DNA of 64,000 nucleotides from Methylolobus aquaticus (GTDB taxonomy: Bacteria > Pseudomonadota > Gammaproteobacteria > Methylococcales > Methylococcaceae), in assembly GCA_004168015.1 (NCBI GenBank), contig SEYW01000016.1:38825-102824 (forward strand), in the 5' to 3' direction. Below are positions 25,344 through 35,932 of this stretch, piece after piece. A program made the translations under genes and the position numbers. The notes under the pieces were generated by a model. That model was not told the origin of the DNA. It saw only the letters and a list, made by a program, of their open reading frames with translations, and made no database searches. Within the stretch, counting starts at the first letter, position 1, and each line of letters begins with the position of its first letter.

Positions 25344-27790
25344 ACGGCGGCCAGCGCCTCGACGAGACGGTCGATCTGCTCCTGACGAAACTGCAGGTGC
25401 ACGTCGCGGTGCGGAAAGGGAAACTCGATGCCGGCACGCCTGAAATCTTCCTCGATCGCAAAGCACAGATCGCTGGTCACGGCCAGGGATCGGTTGACGT
25501 CCGGAATGTAGACGACCAACTCGAAGGCCAGCGCGCTGTCGCCGAAGGAGCGGAACAACACCACCGGTGGCGGATGGTCGAGCACATCCGGATTGAGCTT
25601 TGCGACATTCATCAGCACGCTGCGGACCCGCTGGGTATCGCACCCGTAAGCGACCGCGAGCGGGATCACGAGGCGGCCCTGGGGATCGGCATAGGTCCGG
25701 TTGACGACCGGAGACGCGATCAAACTGGAATTCGGGATGAAGACCGAAGCCCGGTCGAAGGTCGAAATCTCGGTTGCCCGGACGCTGATCCGCTTGACGT
25801 AGCCCTGCAATTCGCCGACGACGATCCAGTCCCCAACCTTGACCGGCCGCTCGACCAGCAGAATGATGCCCGACACGAAGTTGCCGACGATGTTCTGCAA
25901 TCCGAAGCCGACACCGACCGACAGCGCGCCGGCGATGATCGCCAGATTCGATAAATCGATCCCCAGCGTGGCGACGGCCAACGTCAGCGCGATCGTGAAG
26001 CCGATATAACCGGCCGCGGCACGGATCGAGTTCCGGACACCGGCGTCGAGTCGGGTACGAGGGAAGATCTCCCGGTCCAGCGTCCGCTGCAACAGCCGGG
26101 TCCCGAGCAACAGCACCGCAAACAGCACCAGCGCCACCACCAGATCGGCGAGCGAGATCTTCACCGAGGGGAACGGATACCCGAATACCGAGCGTTCGAG
26201 CCAGGCGAGTAAGTCCTGGCCACCGGCACCCCAGACCAGCGGCAGCGCCAGCAGACCCGACACCAGCAACGCCAGGCGCAGCAGTCCCCTGAGCCAGAAC
26301 GCCAGCATTTCGCAACCGTCGCGAGTCATGTCCAGCGTGGTTCGAACCCGTAGCGCCAGCGGTGTGCCGGGCAGCAGGGCATGCTCGATCATCTCGTCGC
26401 CCAGCGCGCGCAGCAACGCCAACCCGACCACCAGTCCCGCCGACAGCACGAGTTGGGTGGCGAGCACGCGTGACAGTGCGACGTAGCCGAGCACGGCGGT
26501 CAGCGGAATCGCACCGACCAATATGGTCAGCACACCGCGCGCGAAGGTCGCCGCGGCATGGCGGCGCCAGCGTGACCCGTCCTGCACCCGCCAGATCCCG
26601 GGCCGCAGCAGCGCGAACAGCAACGCGGCAATCAACAGGCCCGAGACGAACTCTTCGAGCAGGATCAACTCGACCGGAACTTCCGTCTGTTCGTTGAGCG
26701 TGGAGATGATCCAATCCAGTCCGAAGACCGCGGCTAACCCGGTCACCGTCCGGCTTACGGTCATCGCCGCCGCATCGGTCAGCGGTACCAGACGCCAACT
26801 CGGCGCATTGGGGGCGAACGCGCCCCAGCAAAACGCGTGGGTGAACGCCACGAAAACCAGTGCCTGAACCGTGGCCCAGGCAATCTCGAGGCCGCCGGCC
26901 GAAAGCAACTGACCTTGCCTGACCCCGAGATAGAAGGCCAGCGCGGCCGCAGAAGGCAAAAACGAACGGATTAGGCCCGTGAAGAGCGCAGCCTGCAAAC
27001 GCTGTCCGTAGTTGGGCTCACCCTCGACCGAGATGTAACCGAAGCGACGCAACAGTTTCGAGCGGGCCGGCCAGGCGAGCAACACGGCAATCGCGACGGA
27101 CAGCGGCAGTACCCATTGGCCGGTCCGACCGACCGGGGCCGCGACTTTGGAAGTCCACCACTCGCCCACCTCAGTGCGCGCCGTGACCCATTGAGCCTGC
27201 ATCGCAGACCAGGCCCGTTGCCACACCTTAGCTGAGAGCGGCGACCCGCTTCGCGCGGAAAGCCGATCGGTGAAACGAACGCGCCGCAGCGCCGACACCT
27301 CGTCCAGCAGGCGGTCGGTCTGGGCGACGATCAGTTCCGCCTCCTTGATGGCTCCCTCGACCGTTGCCAACCGCTCGGCACTGGCCTTGCGACGCTCGGC
27401 GATATTGGCCGCTTCCGGTGGCGCATCGGCAGGCGGAGGCGGACCGAGCGCCGCCTGTTCGTCCTTGAGCTGCTGCACTTCGGGCAGCAGTCCCTCGGCG
27501 CCCATCCGGGCTTCCGCGCGAACGGGTGCGAGGCTCATTGGCACCGCATCGAGCTGTTCGTCCGACAATTCAGGATCGGCCAGTTCCCCGCGGACGCGGT
27601 TCAGTACCGCGTTCCAGTCCTTGATCTGTTGCACCAGGGGCTTGGCCGTTGGCGAGGATGTCTGAGCGGGCGTCGCTTGAGTCGCGAGCAACGCGATCCA
27701 CAGCGACAGCAGGACCCGCCACAAACGACCACGGCTGCCTGCCGAACCCGCAGGCGCCGCCCGGGAGCAGCGGGCAACCCGACGGCCCAT
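25328..27790 (-). CDS. MscS-type mechanosensitive channel with DUF3772 periplasmic region
   Basis: A large membrane protein of about 820 residues. A signal peptide (LWRVLLSLWIALLATQATPAQT) is followed by a helical periplasmic DUF3772-like region, roughly ten membrane helices and the MscS core. In the core the pore helix and beta domain are VGVGFGLQNIVGNFVSGIILL, VKVGDWIVVGELQGYVKRIS, IPNSSLIASPVVN. It probably releases solutes upon osmotic downshock. I chose the ATG at 27790, since longer starts overlap cstA by more than 100 bases. Its end overlaps suhB. Confidence 0.88.
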   Translation of the reverse strand: MGRRVARCSRAAPAGSAGSRGRLWRVLLSLWIALLATQATPAQTSSPTAKPLVQQIKDWNAVLNRVRGELADPELSDEQLDAVPMSLAPVRAEARMGAEGLLPEVQQLKDEQAALGPPPPADAPPEAANIAERRKASAERLATVEGAIKEAELIVAQTDRLLDEVSALRRVRFTDRLSARSGSPLSAKVWQRAWSAMQAQWVTARTEVGEWWTSKVAAPVGRTGQWVLPLSVAIAVLLAWPARSKLLRRFGYISVEGEPNYGQRLQAALFTGLIRSFLPSAAALAFYLGVRQGQLLSAGGLEIAWATVQALVFVAFTHAFCWGAFAPNAPSWRLVPLTDAAAMTVSRTVTGLAAVFGLDWIISTLNEQTEVPVELILLEEFVSGLLIAALLFALLRPGIWRVQDGSRWRRHAAATFARGVLTILVGAIPLTAVLGYVALSRVLATQLVLSAGLVVGLALLRALGDEMIEHALLPGTPLALRVRTTLDMTRDGCEMLAFWLRGLLRLALLVSGLLALPLVWGAGGQDLLAWLERSVFGYPFPSVKISLADLVVALVLFAVLLLGTRLLQRTLDREIFPRTRLDAGVRNSIRAAAGYIGFTIALTLAVATLGIDLSNLAIIAGALSVGVGFGLQNIVGNFVSGIILLVERPVKVGDWIVVGELQGYVKRISVRATEISTFDRASVFIPNSSLIASPVVNRTYADPQGRLVIPLAVAYGCDTQRVRSVLMNVAKLNPDVLDHPPPVVLFRSFGDSALAFELVVYIPDVNRSLAVTSDLCFAIEEDFRRAGIEFPFPHRDVHLQFRQEQIDRLVEALAAVQRRS

Positions 27791-27870
27791 ATCAAGCCAC
27801 TTGCCGTGCAGGCGGCGTCGGCCGGGCGTCGATCCCTGCGCGAGCCGTGACGTGCCCGACACGCGCGGGG

Positions 27871-29943
27871 TCAGTCCCTGGCCCACTGCTCGGCGAGCCG
27901 GCTGGGTGCATAGGGCGACTCGCTCGACGGCGGATGCGGCCAGCGTGCCACGATGCAGAAGCAAACCCGCAGCGTGTCGGCGATCAGAATCCACGTAATG
28001 CACAGGAACACCGCGGTCAGTGCGGCATCCAGATAATCATTGAAAACCAGTTGCGGCACCTTGGCGGCCTGGTCGGGCGGCAGCACGCCGGCGGTTAGTT
28101 TCGCCGACAGGTCCCGTGCATGCGACAAGAAGCCGATGCGAGTCTCGGCACTGAACAGCTTCTCCCAGGCGGCGCTGCTGGTGACGGTGACGAGCCAGGC
28201 CAGGGGCACACCGGTAACCCAGGCCAGATGCGCGCGGCCGGACTTGACGATGATGGTCGTCGAGACGCACAGCGCGATCGCCGCCAGCATCTGGTTGGCG
28301 ATGCCGAACAAGGGCCACAGGCTGTTGATGCCGCCGAGCGGATCGATCGTGCCCATGTACAGGAAATAGCCCCAGCCGGCGACCACCGCCGCGCTGCTCA
28401 ACAGGACGCCGGGGTACCAGCCGGTGCGCCCCAGGGCCGGCACGAAGTTGCCGAGGATGTCCTGCAGCATGAAGCGCGCGACACGCGTTCCGGCGTCGAG
28501 CGTGGTCAGGATGAACAAGGCCTCGAACATGATCGCGAAGTGGTACCACAACGAGAGCAGCCCTTCGCCGAAGGCCTTAGAGAACAGGCTTGCCATACCG
28601 ACGGCCAGTGACGGCGCCCCGCCGGTGCGTGCGAACAGGGTGGTTTCGCCCATCTCCCGGGCCAGGAACTCCATGTGTTCCAGCGTTACCGGGAAACCCC
28701 ATGAGGAGATCTTCGCTACCGCGTCCGCGGCGGGTCCGACGACGCCCGCAGGGCTGTTGATCGCGAAATAGACCCCTGGCTCGAGCACGGTCGCAGCGAT
28801 CATCGCCATGATCGCAACGAAGGACTCCATCATCATCGCGCCATAGCCGATGAACCGCGCGTCCCGCTCGTTGGCCAGGAGTTTCGGTGTCGTACCCGAC
28901 GAGATCAGCGAGTGAAACCCGGAAATGGCGCCACAGGCGATCGTGATGAAGACGAAGGGAAACAGCGTCCCGCCGAAAATCGGGCCGGTACCGTCGACAA
29001 ACCGTGTCAGGGCCGGCATCTGCACGGCCGGGTGCAGCACGATGATGGCCACGGCCAGCGCCGCGATCGTGCCGAGCTTCATGAACGTCGACAGGTAGTC
29101 ACGCGGTGCCAGCAACAGCCAGACCGGCAGCACCGCCGCGGCGAAACCGTAGGCGATGACCATCAGCGCGAGCTGCGGACCATCGAAATCGAAACGGCCG
29201 TGGAACTGCGGCTGCGCGTCGATCCAGCCGCCGAAAGCCACCGCACCGAGCAGCAGCCCGACGCCGAGCACCGAGGCCTCGAACACCCGCCCGGGCCGCA
29301 GGTGGTACATGTAGATCCCGATCAGCATCGCAATCGGGATGGTCGCGCCGACCGTCGACGTCGCCCACGCGCTGTGCTTCATCGCGTTGACGACGACCAG
29401 ACCCAACACAGCGATCAGGATGATCATGATGGCCATCACGCCGACCAACGCCGCCGTGCCGCCGATTGGTCCCAGTTCATCGCGAGCCATTTGTCCCAGC
29501 GAGCGCCCGTCGCGACGCATCGAGAAGACCAGAATCACGAAATCCTGCACGCAACCGCCTAGCACAGCGCCGGCCAATATCCACAACGTGCCGGGCAGGT
29601 AGCCAAACTGGGCCGCCAGGGTGGGACCGATCAGCGGCCCGGGACCGGCAATCGCAGCGAAATGGTGCCCGAACACCACCCAGCGGTGGGTCGGCACGAA
29701 ATCCCGGCCGTCATTGAAGCGCTCCGCCGGCGTCGCGCGCGTCGGGTCGAGGGCCAGCACCTTGGCTGCCACGAAGGCACTGTAGAAGCGGTAGCCCAGC
29801 GCGTGGACACAGACGGCCGCGAGCACGAACCACAGGCTGTTGACCGCTTCCCCCCGGTTCAGCGCAATGCCGCCCAAGGCGGCAGCGCCCAGCAATACCA
29901 CTGCCCCCCAGATCAATCCCATCCGCACGCGCGCCAAGCTCAT
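27871..29943 (-). CDS. cstA: Carbon starvation protein A / pyruvate transporter
   Basis: CstA family proteins are polytopic transporters for pyruvate or peptides. The 690-residue protein has about 16 hydrophobic segments. CstA signatures include [65 protein letters not shown] and [18 protein letters not shown]. The C-terminal part lacks obvious truncation. The start has GAGAGAGG upstream and a promoter-like pair at 30031-30004. Confidence 0.94.
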   Translation of the reverse strand: MSLARVRMGLIWGAVVLLGAAALGGIALNRGEAVNSLWFVLAAVCVHALGYRFYSAFVAAKVLALDPTRATPAERFNDGRDFVPTHRWVVFGHHFAAIAGPGPLIGPTLAAQFGYLPGTLWILAGAVLGGCVQDFVILVFSMRRDGRSLGQMARDELGPIGGTAALVGVMAIMIILIAVLGLVVVNAMKHSAWATSTVGATIPIAMLIGIYMYHLRPGRVFEASVLGVGLLLGAVAFGGWIDAQPQFHGRFDFDGPQLALMVIAYGFAAAVLPVWLLLAPRDYLSTFMKLGTIAALAVAIIVLHPAVQMPALTRFVDGTGPIFGGTLFPFVFITIACGAISGFHSLISSGTTPKLLANERDARFIGYGAMMMESFVAIMAMIAATVLEPGVYFAINSPAGVVGPAADAVAKISSWGFPVTLEHMEFLAREMGETTLFARTGGAPSLAVGMASLFSKAFGEGLLSLWYHFAIMFEALFILTTLDAGTRVARFMLQDILGNFVPALGRTGWYPGVLLSSAAVVAGWGYFLYMGTIDPLGGINSLWPLFGIANQMLAAIALCVSTTIIVKSGRAHLAWVTGVPLAWLVTVTSSAAWEKLFSAETRIGFLSHARDLSAKLTAGVLPPDQAAKVPQLVFNDYLDAALTAVFLCITWILIADTLRVCFCIVARWPHPPSSESPYAPSRLAEQWARD

Positions 29944-30003
29944 TCCCGACCTCTCTCAAGCCCTTGTCATTGATCGGGAGACTCGTGCCCCCGAGGTAGC
30001 CGT

Positions 30004-30031
30004 ATTATGCCCGGCCGGTGCGGAAGCCCAA
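30004..30031 (-). promoter_or_regulatory. cstA: Candidate promoter for cstA
   Basis: On the minus strand, TTGGGC (30031-30026) and CATAAT (30009-30004) are separated by 16 bases, about 60 bases upstream of cstA. Confidence 0.35.
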
Positions 30032-30157
30032 ACCGGGCATCCCAACGATCGGGGCGAACCCTGCCCCGCGAGACCCCAGAAGGGCGACTAGGCTTGAGGT
30101 CAAGGCACCGGAACGGTGACCGAGCCTCCGCCCAAACCGCCGCCCGAGGGTCCTGCC

Positions 30158-30919
30158 ATGGCAACCAATCACCGATTTCAGCGGACTACTCTTACGCACT
30201 TGCTCATGCTGGTGATGCTCTTGGTCACCGCAGTAGCCGTGGCAGCCCCGTGGGAAGGCTATGGCCGCACCTATCCGGTCCCGCGCTACGACCTGGACCC
30301 CGGTGCCGATGCCAGCTACCGCTTCGCGTCCGAGCGCAGTTTCCCGCCCTATCGCGACCCGCCGTTCGACGAAGCGGTCGGATTGCCGGATCCGCTGGAC
30401 GAACCGGCTTTCCGCAGTTACGAGGTCATCGTCGTCGTCAACAAGAAAGACAACGCCTTCTGGGGCCGACCGGAAACCTTGCGGGTCTACCAGCGCGGCG
30501 TGGGGTTGCTGTATTACTGGCTGATTTCGACCGGGGACACGGGATGGGGCACGCCGTCGGGTTATTTCGTGCCAACCGGGTTCTCCTCGCGACACTGGTC
30601 GAGCGCTTTCGACGCCCCGATGTTCTGGTCGGTGTTCTTCCAGGGCGGTAAGGCACTGCACTCCTCGCTTGACCGCGAGGCGCTCGGCGATCTCGGTCAA
30701 CCGGCCTCGCACGGCTGCGTCCATATCGAGGAGCACCGCGCCGAAGCCCTGTTCCATCTGATCGGACGCAGCGGCTACGGGCCGGTCGACAAACTCGACC
30801 CGCGCACGGGCCGGCCCTTGACTGGCGACGACGGCAAGATCGAGCAGTTCGAGGCGACACGGACATTGATCATCGTCGGACCGGCGAAGCCGTTCGGCAT
30901 GACCGCGCTGGCAGACTGA
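30158..30919 (+). CDS. L,D-transpeptidase (YkuD) family protein
   Basis: A 253-residue secreted protein; the ATG at 30158 has GAGGG upstream and opens a signal peptide (TLTHLLMLVMLLVTAVAVAAP). The YkuD catalytic region contains ALHSS and SHGCVHIEEHR with the active-site Cys. The usual SHGCxR motif has His where most members have Arg, so activity may differ from classical transpeptidases. An N-terminal KDNAFWGRPETLRVYQRG segment matches the first YkuD strands. It probably acts on peptidoglycan or as a related periplasmic enzyme. Confidence 0.82.
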   Translation: MATNHRFQRTTLTHLLMLVMLLVTAVAVAAPWEGYGRTYPVPRYDLDPGADASYRFASERSFPPYRDPPFDEAVGLPDPLDEPAFRSYEVIVVVNKKDNAFWGRPETLRVYQRGVGLLYYWLISTGDTGWGTPSGYFVPTGFSSRHWSSAFDAPMFWSVFFQGGKALHSSLDREALGDLGQPASHGCVHIEEHRAEALFHLIGRSGYGPVDKLDPRTGRPLTGDDGKIEQFEATRTLIIVGPAKPFGMTALAD

Positions 30920-30952
30920 AGAAACCGGCCGGGGCCTTGGCAGCAATCGCAG

Positions 30953-31465
30953 TCAGCGCGGTGAACGTTGCCCGAGCAGCGCCGCCGGGTCCACCGCCCC
31001 CTCGAACGAAAACGGCAGCCTGCCCAGGGGCCCGAGTGCACTCAACACTGACAGGTGTCCCTTAACCCGATAGCGGATCTGATCCTTCGCGAGCACGGCC
31101 GCCGCGCCTTGTAGCATCCCCAGGGTCTGCGCTGCAACATCGAGATCGAGCTCCGATGCCGCGAGCCGCTTCAGGGTCAGCGGGCTTCGGCTGACTCCGG
31201 TCGCCACGGGCCTACCGTTCAGTTCCAGCGTCGCGTCGGCGCCATCCAGGCTGACGTCGATGTCGTTCGGATTCTCCACCCTGAGCCGGACCCGGAACTT
31301 CGGTGCCAGCGGGTTTGGATCGCTGAGCGCAAGCCCTGCCAGGGATACCTCGGGCTCCTTCAGGTTCCGATAATCGGGCAGCCACGAGGCGCAACCCACA
31401 AGTAGCAAGACAGCCAGCGCCCCCGCGGTGCGCAGCCATCGGTCATACCGTTCCAAGCGTTTCAT
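30953..31465 (-). CDS. LEA type 2 / WHy-domain lipoprotein
   Basis: A 170-residue lipoprotein: the signal peptide ends in the lipobox LLLVGC (Cys near residue 25). The mature part has a single WHy/LEA-14 beta-sandwich (LSDPNPLAPKFRVRLRVENPNDIDVSLDGADATLELNGRPVATGVS pattern, cut here into parts). Proteins of this type bind the outer membrane surface and are linked to desiccation or lipid-related stress. Convergent with the YkuD gene. Confidence 0.82.
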   Translation of the reverse strand: MKRLERYDRWLRTAGALAVLLLVGCASWLPDYRNLKEPEVSLAGLALSDPNPLAPKFRVRLRVENPNDIDVSLDGADATLELNGRPVATGVSRSPLTLKRLAASELDLDVAAQTLGMLQGAAAVLAKDQIRYRVKGHLSVLSALGPLGRLPFSFEGAVDPAALLGQRSPR

Positions 31466-31642
31466 CCCCTCGGCCGAGTGCCGCTTCTAACCTTGTTCGT
31501 CGCCCCCGAGCCCCAGCTTGACCGGCGGTCCCCAACCTGACAGATTCACGCGCTACGATGCCGCAGGCTTGCTTGATCGACCGCAGGCCCAAACCACCAA
31601 GCCACACCTGCCGCCATCTCACTCCGTCCAGCCATCGACGCC

Positions 31643-33079
31643 ATGCCGCAGCAGCGCAATGATCTGACCCAACTCGTGGCCGACCACGCCTTTCTGCGAG
31701 CAACCGGGGCACCGCTGGTCATGGGCAATGTGCTTCACGTGCTGCGCGATGCCCAAGAGAACTACCCGGCCTGGGAAGCCGCGATCGCCGAGGCGCGGCT
31801 TAGCATCGAGCTGGAGATGTATATCATCGCCGATGACCGTACGGGCCGTCATTTCATCGAACTGCTGGCCGAACGGGCTCGGGCCGGTGTCTGCGTCCGC
31901 TTGCTGTACGACTGGCTGGGATGTCTGCGGGCCACATGGGCGGGCCGCTTTCGCCCGCTGACCGCTGCGGGCGTCGAGGTCCGCGCCAGTAACCGGCCGC
32001 GCCTCAGCGAACCCGCTGCGAGCCTGAGCCGGGACCACCGCAAGCTCCTGGTCGTCGATGGGCAAATCGCCTTCGTCTCCGGCCTGTGCCTCGGCAACGC
32101 CTGGCTGGGCGACCCCGCGCACGGCAAACCGCCATGGCGCGACACCGGGGTCCGGATACGCGGTCCCGCCGTCGCGGCCGCGCAGGCGATCTTCGAGGAA
32201 ACCTGGCGACAAAGCGGCGACGCACCGGCGGAAACAGCCGATGAGGACGCCTCAGCCACAGTGCAGCCGACCGGCAGCGTGGCCGTACGCGTAGTCGGCA
32301 CGAGCCCAGCGGCGGGAAACCTTTATCGCCAGGATCTGCTGGTTGCGGCGCTGGCGCGCGAAACACTGTGGCTTACCGACGCGTATTTCATGGGACCCAG
32401 CGCCTATCGCGAGGCGCTCCGCAACGCCGCCCGGGATGGGGTCGACGTAAGGCTCCTAGTACCCCGCTCCAGCGACCTGCCGTGGATCGCCACCGTTTCG
32501 CGAACGCTGTACCGTCCGCTGCTGGAAGCTGGCGTGCGCGTATTCGAGTGGAACGGACCGATGATCCATGCCAAGACCGCCGTCGCCGACGGTCGCTGGG
32601 CACGCGTCGGTTCGTCCAACCTCAACCTCGCCAGCCTGCTCGGCAACTGGGAGATCGACGTCACGGTCGAGAACGCCGACGTGGCCGAGACGCTCGAGGA
32701 GCACTTCCTGCAGGACTTGCGGCAATCGACCGAGATCCTGATGGGGCGTCGGCAGCGGGTCGTGCTGTCGCACCCAAGACGCCGCATACGTTTGCCCTTG
32801 CGAGCCGCTGCCCGCAGCGCGCGCGGCGCCGTGCGCTACGCAGCCCTGCTCGGCGACACGGTAGGCGCCGCTGTGGGAGGCCACCGTCCACTGGATGCCA
32901 CCGAGGCCGGAGCGCTTGCCGGCGTCGGCCTGTTCCTGCTTGCCAATGCCGCGGTTGCCTGGTTCTACCCGCAGTTGCTCGCCATCCCGGTCGCGATCAT
33001 CTCTGCCTGGACGGGATTCAGCCTCCTGTACAAGGCCGCGTGGCTTAAGCGCCGCAACCACCGCGCGGGCGGCCAGTGA
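31643..33079 (+). CDS. Cardiolipin synthase B-like phospholipase D family protein
   Basis: Two phospholipase-D domains are present. The first has [10 protein letters not shown] (its HKD-like motif begins with His in SRDHRKLL). The second is [21 protein letters not shown], a complete HxK motif. The 478-residue length and C-terminal hydrophobic pair ([35 protein letters not shown]) fit ClsB-type enzymes, which make cardiolipin or phosphatidylglycerol at the inner membrane. It is upstream of, and separated by about 190 bases from, the epimerase gene. Confidence 0.85.
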   Translation: MPQQRNDLTQLVADHAFLRATGAPLVMGNVLHVLRDAQENYPAWEAAIAEARLSIELEMYIIADDRTGRHFIELLAERARAGVCVRLLYDWLGCLRATWAGRFRPLTAAGVEVRASNRPRLSEPAASLSRDHRKLLVVDGQIAFVSGLCLGNAWLGDPAHGKPPWRDTGVRIRGPAVAAAQAIFEETWRQSGDAPAETADEDASATVQPTGSVAVRVVGTSPAAGNLYRQDLLVAALARETLWLTDAYFMGPSAYREALRNAARDGVDVRLLVPRSSDLPWIATVSRTLYRPLLEAGVRVFEWNGPMIHAKTAVADGRWARVGSSNLNLASLLGNWEIDVTVENADVAETLEEHFLQDLRQSTEILMGRRQRVVLSHPRRRIRLPLRAAARSARGAVRYAALLGDTVGAAVGGHRPLDATEAGALAGVGLFLLANAAVAWFYPQLLAIPVAIISAWTGFSLLYKAAWLKRRNHRAGGQ

Positions 33080-33273
33080 ATGCGGCCCGTCTGCGGCTTG
33101 ACGCTGGCTCGGGATACGGGCGACACTGCAGGGCCGATGGGGTCGGTGGCTTCTGGCTGAAATGCGGCCCGACACCGCAACGTCCGGCCGGGAACCGCGC
33201 CAGCCGTTCGGCCCCTCGCCGACTTAGCCACAAGACCGCACAGTCCCGCGCCCTGCGCATCACCGAGGCAAGC

Positions 33274-34287
33274 ATGAAGATTCTGGTCACCGGCACCGCC
33301 GGGTTCATCGGCTCCGCCGTGGCGCATGCCCTGCTCGACCGGGGCGATGAAGTGATCGGCATCGACAACGTCAACGATTACTACGACGTGCGCTTGAAGG
33401 AGGCGCGCCTGGCGCGCCTCAATGCGCGGGACGGTTTCCGTGAAGAGCGCTACGGCATCGAGGATCGCGAGCGTCTGCTGCGCAGCTTCGTCGAACACCG
33501 GCCGCAGCGTGTCATCCACCTTGCCGCCCAGGCCGGTGTGCGCTACTCGATCACCCACCCGCAGGCCTACGTCGAGGCCAATCTCGTCGGCTTCGCCAAT
33601 ATGCTCGAGGCCTGTCGCCACCACGCGGTGGAGCATCTGGTCTACGCCTCGACCAGTTCGGTTTACGGGGCCAACACCCGGATGCCGTTCTCGGTGCATG
33701 ACAACGTGGACCATCCGGTCAGCTTCTACGCCGCCACCAAGAAAGCCAACGAACTGATGGCCCACACCTACAGCCATTTGTTCCGGTTACCGACGACAGG
33801 TTTACGCTTCTTCACGGTCTATGGCCCCTGGGGACGACCCGACATGGCGCTGTTCCTCTTCACCCGACGCATCCTGGCCGGGGAGCCGATCGACGTGTTC
33901 AACTACGGGCATCACCGTCGCGATTTCACGTACATCGACGACATCGTCAACGGCGTGGTCCGCGTGCTGGACCGCGTACCCGAGGGCGACCCCGCGTGGT
34001 CGGGCGATGCGCCGGACCCGAGCACTAGCCGCGCCCCTTACCGGCTGTACAACATTGGCGCCCACCAGCCGGTCGAACTGCTGCACTTCATCGAGGTGCT
34101 GGAGTCCTGTCTCGGCAAACCGGCCATCAAGAACCTCTGCCCGATGCAGGACGGCGACGTGCCCGACACCTATGCCGACGTCGACGATCTGATTCGCGAC
34201 ACCGGCTACCGACCGTCGACCTCCGTCGAGACCGGCATCGCACGCTTCGTGGACTGGTATCGGGACTACTACGGATTGGTCGGCTGA
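33274..34287 (+). CDS. UDP-glucuronate 4-epimerase family NAD-dependent epimerase
   Basis: This short-chain dehydrogenase-type epimerase of 337 residues interconverts UDP-glucuronate and UDP-galacturonate in exopolysaccharide or lipopolysaccharide synthesis. Visible motifs are [19 protein letters not shown] (NAD site), the [13 protein letters not shown] stretch typical of GlcA 4-epimerases, and STSSVYG and YAATKKANE catalytic elements. The ATG at 33274 has GAGG upstream. With the UDP-glucose dehydrogenase that follows it would supply UDP-galacturonate. Confidence 0.92.
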   Translation: MKILVTGTAGFIGSAVAHALLDRGDEVIGIDNVNDYYDVRLKEARLARLNARDGFREERYGIEDRERLLRSFVEHRPQRVIHLAAQAGVRYSITHPQAYVEANLVGFANMLEACRHHAVEHLVYASTSSVYGANTRMPFSVHDNVDHPVSFYAATKKANELMAHTYSHLFRLPTTGLRFFTVYGPWGRPDMALFLFTRRILAGEPIDVFNYGHHRRDFTYIDDIVNGVVRVLDRVPEGDPAWSGDAPDPSTSRAPYRLYNIGAHQPVELLHFIEVLESCLGKPAIKNLCPMQDGDVPDTYADVDDLIRDTGYRPSTSVETGIARFVDWYRDYYGLVG

Positions 34288-34383
34288 ACCGACGTATCAC
34301 GCCGCTGCCATCATCGACCTCGACCACCCTCCCGTGACACTGCTCGGCTTCGCTGCCTTTAGGGGAAAAGGACGTTGGCTACG

Positions 34384-34391
34384 GGGTAGGG
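34384..34391 (+). other. KOPS-like octamer at the skew transition
   Basis: GGGTAGGG fits the FtsK orienting sequence GGGNAGGG and points rightward. A single eight-base match is weak evidence; it is recorded only because it lies at the composition switch. Confidence 0.15.
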
Positions 34392-34464
34392 AAAAAACAG
34401 GAGTTTGGCGGGCGTGACCTTGGTTTTCAGACTGCGGCAATAATGGGTGGAAAGGAGAAATAGC

Positions 34465-35799
34465 ATGAGGGTAACGATCTTTGGCTCTGGCTATGTCGGT
34501 CTTGTGACGGGCGCCTGCCTTGCGGAGGTGGGCAATGACGTGTTGTGCATCGATATCAGCCAGGAAAAGATCGATGGCTTAAACCGAGGCGTTGTGCCGA
34601 TCCATGAGCCGGGTCTGGATGCCGTCGTTGCGCGGAACATGGCGCAGAAGCGCCTGAGCTTTACTACCGATATCGATGCGGCCGTCGCTCACGGGTTGTT
34701 CCAGTTCATCGCGGTCGGTACGCCTCCCGACGAAGACGGATCGGCCGATCTGCAGTATGTCTTGGCCGTGGCGCGCAGCATAGGCGCGCGGACTCAGGAG
34801 TACCGCGTGGTCGTCAACAAGTCGACCGTGCCCGTGGGGACGGCCGACAAGGTGCGGAACGCGATCGCGGGCGAGTTGGAGAAACGGGGCGACGCAGTCG
34901 AGTTCGATGTGGTTTCGAATCCCGAATTCCTGAAGGAAGGTGCCGCGATCGATGATTTCATGAAGCCCGACCGAATCGTCGTCGGGGCGGACAATCCGCG
35001 GACCTTCGAGTTGCTGCGGGCGCTGTACGCGCCGTTCAACCGCAACCATGACCGGATGGTCGGGATGGACGTGCGTTCGGCGGAGCTAACGAAGTATGCG
35101 GCCAACGCGATGTTGGCGACGAAAATCAGCTTTATGAACGAACTGGCGAACCTGGCCGAATGTCTTGGCGCGGACATTGAAAAGGTGCGGGTCGGTATCG
35201 GGTCCGATCCGCGCATCGGCTATCACTTCATCTACCCCGGATGCGGTTACGGCGGCTCCTGTTTCCCGAAGGACGTCAAGGCTCTGGAGCGGACCGCGCG
35301 CGATGTGCAGTATTCGGCGCAATTGCTGAAAGCCGTTGAGGACGTCAACGACCGCCAGAAGTTGAAGTTGTTCGAAAAGATTCGTGCCCACTTTGGAGAG
35401 GCTCTTGCCGGAAAGACGTTCGCGGTCTGGGGTCTGGCATTCAAGCCGAACACCGACGATATGCGCGAGGCGCCGAGCCGCGTGCTGATGGAAGCCTTAT
35501 GGGAAGCGGGGGCGGCGGTCCGGGCTTTCGATCCTGTCGCGACGGAAGAGGCATCCCGGATCTACGGCCAGCGCCATGATTTGGTGCTGTGCGAGACGCT
35601 GGAGTCGACGGTCGACGGGGCCGATGCGCTGGTTATCGTGACCGAATGGAACGTGTTCCGGAGTCCGGACTTCGAGCGCGTCAAGAAATCGCTCGCGGCG
35701 CCGGTCATCTTCGACGGACGCAACCTGTACGACCCGCAGCGGATGAAGGCGTTGGGTTTCACGCACTACGGTATCGGGAGGGCGGTGCCTCGGGCGTGA
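34465..35799 (+). CDS. ugd: UDP-glucose 6-dehydrogenase
   Basis: Ugd oxidises UDP-glucose to UDP-glucuronate with two NAD+. The ATG at 34465 has a clear AAAGGAG site; the GTG at 34447 lacks one. The 444-residue protein has the NAD fold ([24 protein letters not shown]), [15 protein letters not shown], the catalytic Cys in [17 protein letters not shown], and the C-terminal UDP-binding domain ([20 protein letters not shown]). It begins the exopolysaccharide block with two glycosyltransferases. Confidence 0.95.
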   Translation: MRVTIFGSGYVGLVTGACLAEVGNDVLCIDISQEKIDGLNRGVVPIHEPGLDAVVARNMAQKRLSFTTDIDAAVAHGLFQFIAVGTPPDEDGSADLQYVLAVARSIGARTQEYRVVVNKSTVPVGTADKVRNAIAGELEKRGDAVEFDVVSNPEFLKEGAAIDDFMKPDRIVVGADNPRTFELLRALYAPFNRNHDRMVGMDVRSAELTKYAANAMLATKISFMNELANLAECLGADIEKVRVGIGSDPRIGYHFIYPGCGYGGSCFPKDVKALERTARDVQYSAQLLKAVEDVNDRQKLKLFEKIRAHFGEALAGKTFAVWGLAFKPNTDDMREAPSRVLMEALWEAGAAVRAFDPVATEEASRIYGQRHDLVLCETLESTVDGADALVIVTEWNVFRSPDFERVKKSLAAPVIFDGRNLYDPQRMKALGFTHYGIGRAVPRA

Positions 35800-35932
35800 C
35801 GGTTCCGGTGCCGCTCGCGCCTGGAAGTGTTGATGGTTTTTAAAGACGGGCAGTCGCCTCCGACGGAGCGCGCCAAGGTGCAGACCCAGACCGCGCGGGA
35901 AGGATTGGGTCCAATGAACCAGTGGAGTCCTT

